The notes: generated by a model from the letters alone, not told the origin. 9,808 nt of DNA from JAZNOQ01 sp045589215 (GCA_045589215.1 JAZNOQ010000095.1:1-9808); one strand, 5' to 3'; counted from the first letter of the stretch, positions 1 through 7,099 are shown. Numbers and translations are program-made.

Positions 1-1
1 A

Positions 2-400
2 TATATCAAGATCGGACAGTCCTCCACGACGCTTTCGGGCGGAGAAGCGCAGCGCGTGAAGCTCGCGACCAAGCTTTCAAAGAGAGACACGGGACGGACG
101 ATCTATATCCTCGACGAGCCGACCACGGGACTGCATTCGGCAGACGTCAGGAAGCTGATCGAGATCCTGCGCCGTCTCACCGAGGGTGGAAACACCGTGC
201 TCGTTATCGAGCATAATCTCGACGTGCTGAAAACCGCCGACTATATCATCGATATGGGACCCGAGGGCGGAGACGGCGGCGGAACGGTCGTTGCCGTCGG
301 TACACCCGAGGAGGTCGCGGAAAATCCTGCGTCCTACACGGGGCAATATCTGAAAAAAATACTAAAAAAACAAAAAGCGAGAGAAGCGGTCACGAAGTAA
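2..400 (+). CDS. uvrA: UvrA, excinuclease ABC subunit A (3' end only)
   Basis: This is the last 132 codons of UvrA, the dimeric ATPase that finds bulky DNA lesions and hands them to UvrB in nucleotide excision repair; the gene begins before the window. The frame is open from base 2. It contains the second ABC signature (TTLSGGEAQRVKLA, bases 29-70), then Walker B with the D-loop (YILDEPTTGLH), then the switch His in VLVIEHN, and the typical UvrA ending GPEGGDGGG, VAVGTPEEVAE and SYTGQYL. This motif order and spacing are specific to the C-terminal half of UvrA rather than to transporter ABC ATPases. A Lys-rich tail precedes the TAA stop. The next gene starts 42 bp downstream and I see no terminator between, so read-through into the surface cluster is possible. 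Confidence 0.97.
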   Translation, partial: YIKIGQSSTTLSGGEAQRVKLATKLSKRDTGRTIYILDEPTTGLHSADVRKLIEILRRLTEGGNTVLVIEHNLDVLKTADYIIDMGPEGGDGGGTVVAVGTPEEVAENPASYTGQYLKKILKKQKAREAVTK

Positions 401-442
401 AAAACGCTTCTATGGAAAAGTCTATAGGGAAGGAGGAACGGT

Positions 443-1786
443 ATGAATTTTGCGGAAAAGATCGGCAAGGGGATCCTTGCGTTTCTCGTCGGCGTCCTTT
501 ACGCGATCTGGCGGCTCATCTGCCGCATCTGGAAAACGGTGGTCGGTCGCTACGTGATCGTCGGCGTACTGCTGCTTCTGACACTCATCCTCTTTCTCCT
601 CATCTACCGTCCCTCGCACCGTATGAGCGTGACGCTTGAGGCGGGCGAGCCCCTCCCCGATCCCGTCGAGCTTATTGACGCGGTCGATGCGGAATATTTG
701 AACGCCGATGCGTTTAACCCATCGGTTCCGGGCGTATATCAGCTGAAGATCGATACGAAGGACGGAAAATATCACCTGAAGGTCAAGGTGAAGGATACCG
801 TCGCACCGATGGGTACGGTAAGGAAGCTGAATTGGGGGCTTGGCACGGCAAGACCGAAGGCGGAGGATTTCTTTACGGAAATTACCGATGCCACCGAGGT
901 CACCGTGACCTATCTCACCGAAAACGCATACACCGCGATGGACACCTACCCCGTGAAGCTCCTTCTTACCGACCTCGGCGGGAACAAGACCGAGTATGAA
1001 ACGACGGTGACGCTCGTTCGGGATACGACTCCTCCGACCGTTACGAAGCAGGAGCTGTCGGGCTGTATCGGCTACGGTATTGTTTACAGCGCGGGGGTGA
1101 TCGCGACCGACGACTGCTGTGGGGAGCTGACCGTCACGTGGGATTCCTCTGAGGTCGATACGAATACCCCGGGAGAGTACCCCGTGTATTATACCGTGAC
1201 CGATGCATCGGGTAACGCGACACAGATCTCATCCACGATCTATATTTACGAGGAGGAGATCACGCCCGAGATGCTGTATGTTCGCATTGACAAGATCCTC
1301 GACGAGATCATGACTCCCGATATGAGCAAGGAAGCGCGTGTGCGTAAGGTCTATGATTACGTTTATTCACACATTGCCTATTCGGGCACGTCGGATAAAT
1401 CCGACCCGATCCGTGCGGCGTATCAGGCTTTGACGACGGGTGACGGCGACTGCTATTCGTATTTCGCACTGTCGAAGGTGTTCTTTGACCGCCTCGGACT
1501 CGAAAATCTCGATATCCAACGTACGACGGGACTGACAGAGGACAGACATTATTGGAACATGGTCAACATCGGCACGAAGGATGCACCGCAGTGGTATTAC
1601 TACGATGCAACGCACCTGAACAGCGCCGACACGGGCGTTTCGTTCAGCGGCGCACTCCTGACCGAAAAGCAGATCTCGGCGTATAACAAGGTCAGAGCGA
1701 ATTTCTATACCTTTGACCATACGGGCTATCCTGCGGCATCGACCGAGGAGATCACGAAAACGCCCGATCTTGTCCCGTATTACTGA
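443..1786 (+). CDS. Membrane-anchored protein with Ig-like modules and a transglutaminase-like domain
   Basis: The protein has 447 residues. A hydrophobic stretch (about 10-30) and a clear membrane segment (about 36-55) anchor it, with the rest probably outside the cell. Residues about 60-270 form beta-rich repeats separated by KDTVAP (117-122) and RDTTPP (193-198) and ending in TVTDASGN, typical of bacterial Ig-like surface modules (Big_3/DUF5011 style). Residues about 275-430 are a transglutaminase-like (papain-fold) domain: YDYVYSHIAY, then Cys337 in GDGDCYSY, His369 in RHYWNMV and Asp388 in YYDATH, a complete Cys-His-Asp triad. Members of this fold can be transferases, peptidases or amidases, so the reaction is not known. 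The start is set by AAGGAGGAACGG just upstream of the ATG. It leads the DltA/carrier/MBOAT/SGNH genes, starting 24 bp before the next one, which suggests a cell-surface role linked to them. Confidence 0.88.
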   Translation: MNFAEKIGKGILAFLVGVLYAIWRLICRIWKTVVGRYVIVGVLLLLTLILFLLIYRPSHRMSVTLEAGEPLPDPVELIDAVDAEYLNADAFNPSVPGVYQLKIDTKDGKYHLKVKVKDTVAPMGTVRKLNWGLGTARPKAEDFFTEITDATEVTVTYLTENAYTAMDTYPVKLLLTDLGGNKTEYETTVTLVRDTTPPTVTKQELSGCIGYGIVYSAGVIATDDCCGELTVTWDSSEVDTNTPGEYPVYYTVTDASGNATQISSTIYIYEEEITPEMLYVRIDKILDEIMTPDMSKEARVRKVYDYVYSHIAYSGTSDKSDPIRAAYQALTTGDGDCYSYFALSKVFFDRLGLENLDIQRTTGLTEDRHYWNMVNIGTKDAPQWYYYDATHLNSADTGVSFSGALLTEKQISAYNKVRANFYTFDHTGYPAASTEEITKTPDLVPYY

Positions 1787-1810
1787 TTTTGAACGAGTGA
1801 AGGGGAATCT

Positions 1811-3343
1811 ATGAACCGCATAAACATTCTTGAATATCTCGAAGAGACCGCACGGGAGGTTCCCGATAAGGTCGCATTTTCAACAGGAAGCGAGTCGAGG
1901 ACCTTTATGGAGGTGCTGACGCGCTCTCGCGCGATCGGTACTTATCTCCTGAAAAACGGCTACCGCAGTGAGCCCGTCGTCGTTCTGATGGAAAAGCACC
2001 CCGATACGGTCATTACCTTTCTCGGTGCGATCACGGCAGGCTGCTACTACGTCTGCCTCGACGGATCAATGCCCCTGTCCCGTATGGAGCTGATCCTCGA
2101 AAGCCTCCGTCCGCGCATTCTTGTGACCGATGCGAAAAACAGCAAAAATGCAGAAGCCCTGAAGGTCTCCGCCGCAGAGCGGGGAATTGTACTTTCGGTC
2201 GTTTCGTCCGAAGATGTGCGCGAATGCGAGGAGGATGCACGTCTCCTCTCGGAGGCGAGAGAAAGACAGCTCGACACCGATCCGATCTACGTCGTATTTA
2301 CCTCGGGCTCGACGGGTGTGCCGAAGGGGGTCATCGCCTGCCATCGCTCGGTCATCGACTATACCGAAAACCTGTGCCTCGCGCTCGGCTTTTCGCGCGA
2401 CACGGTATTCGGCAACCAAAGCCCGCTCTTCTTCGATGCACCGTTGAAGGAGCTGATGCCGACGCTCAAATACGGCGCGACAACGTATTTTATCCCGAAG
2501 GTGAACTTCATGTTTCCCGTTCGGCTCGTCGAATATCTCAACACCTACCGCATCAATACGGTCTGCTGGGTGGTTTCGGCGTTCGTACAGATCTCGCGGC
2601 TCGGCACGCTTGAAAAGGTAAGGCCTGAATTCCTCACGACAGTAGCCTTCGGAAGCGAGGTCTTTCCGCGAAAGCAGTACGATCTGTGGCGCGAGGCGCT
2701 TCCGAACGCAAGATTTTTTAACCTCTACGGTCCGACCGAGGCGACGGGAATGTCCTGCTATTGGGAGGCGAGGCCGCTTCTTTTGGACGAGCCCATCCCG
2801 ATCGGAAGACCCTTCCGCAACACGGGGATCCTGCTTCTTACGGACGACGGCAAGGAAGCCGCGGACGGCGAAGAGGGAGAGATCTGCATCCGCGGCACCT
2901 GCCTTACGATGGGCTACTTCCGCGAGAGAGAAAAGACCGATGCGGTCTTTACCGAAAACCCGCTTCAGGGGGCGTACCGCGAGCTGATCTACCGCACGGG
3001 AGATATCGGAGTACGCAACGAACACGGAGAGCTCGTTTTCCGTTCCCGCAAGGATTATCAGATCAAGCTGATGGGCAGACGGATCGAGCTTGGCGAGATC
3101 GAGGCGGTCGCATCAGATTGCGACGGCGTCGGCAGAGCGTGCTGTACCTTTGACGAGACAAGGCAGCGCATTACGCTTTTTTACGTCGGTGCTGCAAATG
3201 AAAAGGACGTGACGGCGTATCTCAAAACGCGCCTGCCGTCCTATATGATCCCGTATAAGATCCTCAGGATCGATGCAATGCCTCACACACCGAATGGCAA
3301 GCTCGACCGCCGCGCCCTCAAGGAACGCGCGGAGGCACTTTGA
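1811..3343 (+). CDS. DltA-like amino-acid adenylating enzyme (carrier-protein ligase)
   Basis: A 510-residue stand-alone adenylation enzyme of the ANL superfamily, the usual length for DltA. It should activate an amino acid with ATP and load it onto the phosphopantetheine thiol of the carrier encoded next, in the cytoplasm. Visible motifs are the P-loop TSGSTGVPKG (164-173), NLYGPTEAT (304-312), YRTGD (394-398), the hinge region RKDYQIKLMGRRIELGEIE (413-431, in two parts) and PNGKLDR with catalytic Lys497. The pocket Asp that holds the amino group is present (Asp209 in FFDAP). At the position of Bacillus cereus DltA Cys269 (FCGEV), this protein has Gly281 (FGSEV). The pocket also carries Lys213 where DltA has a hydrophobic residue. 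The overall fold and neighbours say DltA-like, but D-alanine as substrate is not assured, so I leave the symbol blank. The RBS is GAAGGGGA. Confidence 0.88.
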   Translation: MNRINILEYLEETAREVPDKVAFSTGSESRTFMEVLTRSRAIGTYLLKNGYRSEPVVVLMEKHPDTVITFLGAITAGCYYVCLDGSMPLSRMELILESLRPRILVTDAKNSKNAEALKVSAAERGIVLSVVSSEDVRECEEDARLLSEARERQLDTDPIYVVFTSGSTGVPKGVIACHRSVIDYTENLCLALGFSRDTVFGNQSPLFFDAPLKELMPTLKYGATTYFIPKVNFMFPVRLVEYLNTYRINTVCWVVSAFVQISRLGTLEKVRPEFLTTVAFGSEVFPRKQYDLWREALPNARFFNLYGPTEATGMSCYWEARPLLLDEPIPIGRPFRNTGILLLTDDGKEAADGEEGEICIRGTCLTMGYFREREKTDAVFTENPLQGAYRELIYRTGDIGVRNEHGELVFRSRKDYQIKLMGRRIELGEIEAVASDCDGVGRACCTFDETRQRITLFYVGAANEKDVTAYLKTRLPSYMIPYKILRIDAMPHTPNGKLDRRALKERAEAL

Positions 3344-3385
3344 CACTACTTTGACAGAACTATTTCGAAAGGAATTTGAACCGCT

Positions 3386-3622
3386 ATGGAAACCAAGGAA
3401 ACCGTAATCCGCATTTTAACCGATCTGCATCCCGACGTGGATTTCGAGACGAATGAGGCACTCGTTGACGACGGCGTGCTCGATTCGCTCGACATCGTCT
3501 CGCTCATTTCCGAGATTGCGGCAGAGCTCGATATCACGATCCCCCCCGAGGAGATCATCCCCGAGAACTTCAACTCGGCGTCGGCGCTTTCAGAGCTCCT
3601 TTCCCGCCTTGACGAAGAATAA
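3386..3622 (+). CDS. Small acyl/aminoacyl carrier protein (DltC-like role)
   Basis: A 78-residue, strongly acidic carrier protein. The phosphopantetheine attachment site is Ser34 in GVLDSLDIVSLI, followed by the helix II and III pattern of carrier proteins (EIAAELDITIPPEEI). By position it should accept the aminoacyl group from the adenylating enzyme encoded 42 bp upstream and present it to the MBOAT protein encoded 11 bp downstream, as DltC does. The motif DSLD is more like acyl carrier or NRPS carrier proteins than the DSMG/DSMA often found in DltC. A phosphopantetheinyl transferase is needed and is not in the window. The start ATG follows GAAAGGAA at a slightly long spacing; no better start is in frame. 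Confidence 0.9.
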   Translation: METKETVIRILTDLHPDVDFETNEALVDDGVLDSLDIVSLISEIAAELDITIPPEEIIPENFNSASALSELLSRLDEE

Positions 3623-3623
3623 C

Positions 3624-3627
3624 GAGG
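3624..3627 (+). promoter_or_regulatory. Weak ribosome binding site for the GTG start of the MBOAT gene
   Basis: GAGG sits 6 nt before the GTG at 3634 and only 1 nt after the carrier-protein stop codon. It is much weaker than the AAGGAGG sites elsewhere in this run. Together with the GTG start and 11-bp gap, this suggests that translation of the membrane protein depends partly on ribosomes finishing the carrier gene. No in-frame ATG lies close by, so GTG is the supported start. Confidence 0.5.
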
Positions 3628-3633
3628 CGAGCG

Positions 3634-5268
3634 GTGCTGTTCACTTCGTATGAATTTATCGTTCTTCTCGCGGCACTTTTTCTCCTCTACTACGGACTTC
3701 CGAGGCTGACGAAGGGGAAGCTTCCCGCACTGCAGTGGTCGATCTTACTTGTGTTCGGCTATCTGTTCTATCTGTACAGCGGCGTACAGTACCTCCTCTT
3801 CATCCTCTTCACAACGCTTTCTTCCTACGTCGTCGCACGGTTGATCGACCGTCACAGAGAAAAGGAGGAGGCGTACCTCGCAGAGCGGAAGGAGGAGCTT
3901 TCGAAGGAAGAGCGAAAGGCGTATAAGGCGAGAGGGAAGAAAAAGAGACGTGCTGTTCTTGCGGTCGGGCTCGTCCTGAATTTCGGTATGCTCGCAGTCC
4001 TCAAATACACCGCGTTTGTCGTAACGAACCTCAACGCGTTGCTCCATACCTTCGGGGCAGAGAATACGGTAGCAGTGCCGTCCCTTCTTCTTCCGATGGG
4101 CATTTCCTTCTATACATTTCAGACGATGGGATATCTCATCGACGTCTACCGCAAAAAGACGAACGCAGAAAAGAATCTGGCGAAGCTGATGCTTTTCGTT
4201 TCCTTCTTCCCGCAGCTCGTGCAAGGACCGATCAGCCGTCACAAGGATCTCGCGCATCAGCTTTACGAAACGCACCCCTTCTCGGGAGAGAATTTCTATA
4301 AGGGCTTTCAGCGCGTTCTTTGGGGCTACTGCAAAAAGCTGATCGTTGCCGACCGCGTGATGATCGCGATCAAAACGCTCCTTGAAACGCCCGAACGCTA
4401 TACGGGAAGCTACGCGTTTCTCCTCATTCTTCTGTATTCGGTTCAGATCTATGCAGACTTCACGGGCGGTATCGACATTACGATCGGTGTCGCAGAAATG
4501 CTCGGGATCCGTCTTTTTGAAAACTTCCGCCGCCCCTTTGCTTCTCGCTCGACCGAGGAATATTGGAAGAGATGGCATATCACGATGGGAACCTGGTTTC
4601 AGGATTATATCTTCTATCCGCTTGCCGTTTCCGAGGGAATGCTTCGTTTGACGAAGTGGAGCCGCGAGAAATTCGGCAGATTCGGAAAGGGGATCAGCAG
4701 ACGCCTTTCGGTCTATTTCTGTACGATCGTTACTTGGTTTCTGACGGGACTCTGGCACGGCGCGGGGTGGAACTTCATCGTTTGGGGGCTTCTCAACTGC
4801 GCGGTTCTTCTCGTTTCGCAGGAGCTGAAGCCGTTTTACGAGCGCTTCCATAAGAAATTTCCGCGCCTCACGGCATCCGCGCCATACGGTGTCTTTATGG
4901 CGGTCAGAACCTTCCTTCTGATGGGCTTTATCCGCGTGCTTGACTGCTACCGCGACGTCCCCCTGACCTTCCGAATGGTCGGATCGATCTTTACGGATTA
5001 TAACCTCGGAGAGCTTCTCTCCGGAGGCGTTCTGAAGCTCGGGCTCACGGTCTTTGACTTTGCCGTGATCCTGTTCGGCATCCTTGTGATGTATGCGGTC
5101 AGCCGTCTCGGTGACGACGCGACGGGAACGGGTACGCTGCGCGATAAGCTCTGGCAGAAGCCGTTGCTCTCTGCGATCCTCTGCGGCATGATGCTGCTCG
5201 CCGTGATCCTGCTCGGAACCTACGGCCCGGGCTATGACGCGTCGCAGTTCATTTATAATCAGTTTTAA
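3634..5268 (+). CDS. MBOAT-family membrane O-acyltransferase (AlgI/DltB type)
   Basis: A 544-residue multi-pass membrane protein of the MBOAT family. These enzymes move an acyl or aminoacyl group from a cytoplasmic donor across the membrane toward a surface polymer. Family marks are PMGISFYTFQTMGYLIDVYR (154-173), FFPQLVQGPISR (191-202), the NFRRPF and STEEYWKRWHITM block with His315, WFQDYIFYPL (321-330), and TGLWHGAGWNF with His375, the invariant MBOAT His. Two features are unusual for DltB: the length (DltB is usually about 400 residues, AlgI/PatA types about 470-520) and a highly charged loop at about 72-106 rich in Glu, Lys and Arg after the second membrane segment. An extra membrane-rich C-terminal part (about 415-530) follows the catalytic core. 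The neighbours (carrier gene before, SGNH gene after) fit an aminoacyl-transfer role. It starts at GTG. Confidence 0.92.
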   Translation: MLFTSYEFIVLLAALFLLYYGLPRLTKGKLPALQWSILLVFGYLFYLYSGVQYLLFILFTTLSSYVVARLIDRHREKEEAYLAERKEELSKEERKAYKARGKKKRRAVLAVGLVLNFGMLAVLKYTAFVVTNLNALLHTFGAENTVAVPSLLLPMGISFYTFQTMGYLIDVYRKKTNAEKNLAKLMLFVSFFPQLVQGPISRHKDLAHQLYETHPFSGENFYKGFQRVLWGYCKKLIVADRVMIAIKTLLETPERYTGSYAFLLILLYSVQIYADFTGGIDITIGVAEMLGIRLFENFRRPFASRSTEEYWKRWHITMGTWFQDYIFYPLAVSEGMLRLTKWSREKFGRFGKGISRRLSVYFCTIVTWFLTGLWHGAGWNFIVWGLLNCAVLLVSQELKPFYERFHKKFPRLTASAPYGVFMAVRTFLLMGFIRVLDCYRDVPLTFRMVGSIFTDYNLGELLSGGVLKLGLTVFDFAVILFGILVMYAVSRLGDDATGTGTLRDKLWQKPLLSAILCGMMLLAVILLGTYGPGYDASQFIYNQF

Positions 5269-5279
5269 GGAGGGCGCGA

Positions 5280-6323
5280 ATGATCAAGGAACATAAAAAC
5301 CGAACGCGCCTCCTGTGGCTCGTTCTCGTGGCAGTCCTTCTTATAGTGCTTCTCGTATTTTTGCAGTGCCTCCTCGTGCCGAAGCACGGGGATGTTCCCG
5401 AAGGACTTCTCGTCAGGGAATATTATGGAGCGAAGACACGTCACAATCTCATTTTCGTCGGGGACTGCGAGGTGTACGAGAGCTTTTCGACCGTTACTCT
5501 TTGGGAGGAATACGGCATCAGCTCTTACATCCGAGGCTCGGCACAGCAGCTCATCTGGCAGTCTTATTATCTTCTTGCCGAAATGATCGCGCGCGGAGAA
5601 GCACCCGAGGCGGTCGTGTATAACGTCCTCGCGATGAAATATGACGATCCTCAGCACGAGGAATATAACCGAATGACGCTCGACGGGATGGAGTGGTCGC
5701 AGTATAAGACCGACGCGATCCGCGCGTCCATGACAGATGACGAGGATTTCTTTTCCTACGTTTTTCCGATCCTACGCTATCACGATCGGATCTCGGAGCT
5801 GAAAAGGGAGGACTTCACCGCGCTTTTCTCGGAAAGGGAAACGGTATCCTATAACGGCTACCTGATGCAAACGGGGATCGTTCCGATGGAAGAGGAGATC
5901 GAGATCGCATCCCCCTTTCCTGACGAATTGATCTCGGACTACTGCTTCGGCTACCTCGATAAAATGCGAACACTTTGCGAGGAAAACGGCATTGAGCTGA
6001 TCCTCATCAAAGCGCCGACGAACAATTGGAAGTACCATTGGTATGACGATTGGGATGCACAAATCAGGGAGTACGCCGACAGAAACGGTCTTTCCTATTA
6101 TAATTTCATCGGGCTTCTCGAAGAGATCGGGCTCGACTACTCGACCGATACCTATGACGCGGGGATCCACCTGAACGTGTACGGAGCCGAGAAGATGTCG
6201 CGGTACTTCGGAAGGATCCTGTCAGAGGAGCTGGGACTGTCCGATCTCCGCTCGGACGAGGCGCTTTCTCTCGAATGGGAAAAGATCGCCGCGCGGTATG
6301 AAAACGAAAAATCGGGAAAATAA
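5280..6323 (+). CDS. DltD-like membrane-anchored SGNH-fold protein with Cys in place of the Ser nucleophile
   Basis: A 347-residue protein with one N-terminal membrane segment (about 11-33) and an extracytoplasmic domain, the layout of DltD and other MBOAT partners. The first SGNH block is LIFVGDCEVYESF (57-69): the residue expected to be Ser in GDS is Cys63. Gly86 in YIRGSAQQ may be the second block. Near the C-terminus, YDAGIHLNVYGAEKMS gives Asp293 and His297 and the HLNxxGAEK pattern of SGNH hydrolases, so the Asp/His part seems kept. In dlt systems this protein completes transfer of the aminoacyl group to the acceptor polymer outside the cell. The RBS TAAGGAGGG overlaps the stop codon of the MBOAT gene, so the two genes are tightly coupled. 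Whether it is a transferase, an esterase or a catalytically altered binder cannot be told from sequence. Confidence 0.82.
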   Translation: MIKEHKNRTRLLWLVLVAVLLIVLLVFLQCLLVPKHGDVPEGLLVREYYGAKTRHNLIFVGDCEVYESFSTVTLWEEYGISSYIRGSAQQLIWQSYYLLAEMIARGEAPEAVVYNVLAMKYDDPQHEEYNRMTLDGMEWSQYKTDAIRASMTDDEDFFSYVFPILRYHDRISELKREDFTALFSERETVSYNGYLMQTGIVPMEEEIEIASPFPDELISDYCFGYLDKMRTLCEENGIELILIKAPTNNWKYHWYDDWDAQIREYADRNGLSYYNFIGLLEEIGLDYSTDTYDAGIHLNVYGAEKMSRYFGRILSEELGLSDLRSDEALSLEWEKIAARYENEKSGK

Positions 6324-6343
6324 TAAGAAAAGAGGAACGGAAT

Positions 6344-6871
6344 ATGAAAAAGAATTGCTATCTCTGCACCCTCGCGCGTGGGATCTCGATGATCCTTCTT
6401 GCGGTAATGCTTTGTGCTTCGCTTGTTTCCTGCTCGGGCGGCGGATCGGGTGGAGACACCACGGGCTACTCCGTCACAGTCGCGGGGAAGGAGCTGACCG
6501 CCGATATGCTGATGTCGGACGTGAAGGAGGCACTCGGTTCGACGTATGAGGTCCGCGAAAGCCAGGCGTGCCCGCCCTTTTCGGGAACCGAACGGCTTTA
6601 TGACTTTTCGTCCCTTCAGGTCACCACCTATGAGGAGGACGGCAAGGAGCGCGTTATGGTGATCTTCCTGAAGGACGAAAGTGCGAACGTTTCGGGCGTA
6701 ACGATCGGCTCGACGGTCGACGAGATGAAGACCGCACTCGGGGAAGGGTATTCGATGCTCGGAACGGGTACGTACGTTTACACCGCAAAGGACGGCTCGA
6801 TGCTGAAATGCGGTGTGATGAACGATGCGGTCCGCTCGATCACTCTGACCACCGAAAAGGCAGATGACTGA
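6344..6871 (+). CDS. Small lipoprotein of unknown function with two similar half-domains
   Basis: A 175-residue protein with a lipoprotein signal: an Arg12-containing N-terminal region, a hydrophobic core (14-28) and lipobox LVSC with Cys30 as the lipidated residue, followed by a Gly/Ser-rich linker. The mature part seems to hold two related units: MSDVKEALGSTYEV (57-70) and TVDEMKTALGEGYS (124-137), each followed by beta-strand-like sequence containing an acidic/Gly turn (EEDGKE, AKDGSM). This resembles the small repeats of BamE/SmpA-like or similar lipoproteins, but I do not recognise the family. It starts 20 bp after the SGNH gene with RBS AGAGGAACGG and is followed by a strong terminator, so it is probably the last gene of the surface-modification run. 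Its role there is unknown. Confidence 0.8.
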   Translation: MKKNCYLCTLARGISMILLAVMLCASLVSCSGGGSGGDTTGYSVTVAGKELTADMLMSDVKEALGSTYEVRESQACPPFSGTERLYDFSSLQVTTYEEDGKERVMVIFLKDESANVSGVTIGSTVDEMKTALGEGYSMLGTGTYVYTAKDGSMLKCGVMNDAVRSITLTTEKADD

Positions 6872-6903
6872 CGAGAAACCGTAAATTCATTCAAAAATAG
6901 CAG

Positions 6904-6940
6904 AAAAGGGGCGCAAATGCAAAAAATGTGCCCCTTTTTT
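6904..6940 (+). terminator. Intrinsic terminator ending the surface cluster
   Basis: A 12-bp stem pairs AAAAGGGGCGCA (6904-6915) with TGTGCCCCTTTT (6927-6938), with one G-U wobble and an 11-nt loop. The run of T at 6935-6940 follows the GC core. It lies 32 bp after the lipoprotein stop codon and before the heat-shock promoter, separating the two operons. Confidence 0.92.
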
Positions 6941-6993
6941 GTGCCAAAAAGTAGCATTCACAAAATATTAACAAAAAAAAATGAGCGAAACTC

Positions 6994-7022
6994 TTGACAA
7001 AACGCCAAAAAAGGGGTATAAC
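6994..7022 (+). promoter_or_regulatory. Sigma-A-type promoter of the hrcA-grpE-dnaK operon
   Basis: The -35 is TTGACA (6994-6999, perfect) and the -10 is TATAAC (7017-7022, five of six), with a 17-bp spacer. An A-rich stretch just upstream (about 6971-6981) could act as an UP-like element. Transcription should begin near 7029, a few bases before the CIRCE operator. The near-consensus sequence fits a strong housekeeping promoter that is held down by HrcA. Confidence 0.9.
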
Positions 7023-7033
7023 ATATACATCGG

Positions 7034-7060
7034 TTAGCACTCAAAGCGAAAGAGTGCTAA
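7034..7060 (+). promoter_or_regulatory. CIRCE operator (HrcA binding site)
   Basis: The inverted repeat TTAGCACTC (7034-7042), a 9-base spacer (7043-7051) and GAGTGCTAA (7052-7060) match the canonical CIRCE element exactly. It starts 11 bp after the -10 box, so it lies at the very start of the transcript, where HrcA bound to DNA would block initiation and the RNA could form a 5' hairpin. HrcA is encoded 39 bp further on, giving autoregulation. Confidence 0.98.
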
Positions 7061-7099
7061 AAGATCAAAGACAAAAAGGTAAGGAGGTGCTCGTCATAA

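Noticed and set aside
401..442. Possible terminator or promoter between uvrA and the transglutaminase-like gene
   Set aside because: Only a short imperfect CTAT/ATAG repeat is present, without a GC stem or T-run, and no -35/-10 pair is convincing. Apart from the ribosome binding site, I see nothing supportable here.
2066..3025. Minus-strand open frame (319 codons) opposite the DltA-like gene
   Set aside because: It has no motif or convincing RBS, is fully contained within a gene with all adenylation motifs, and has a highly basic product typical of shadow frames.
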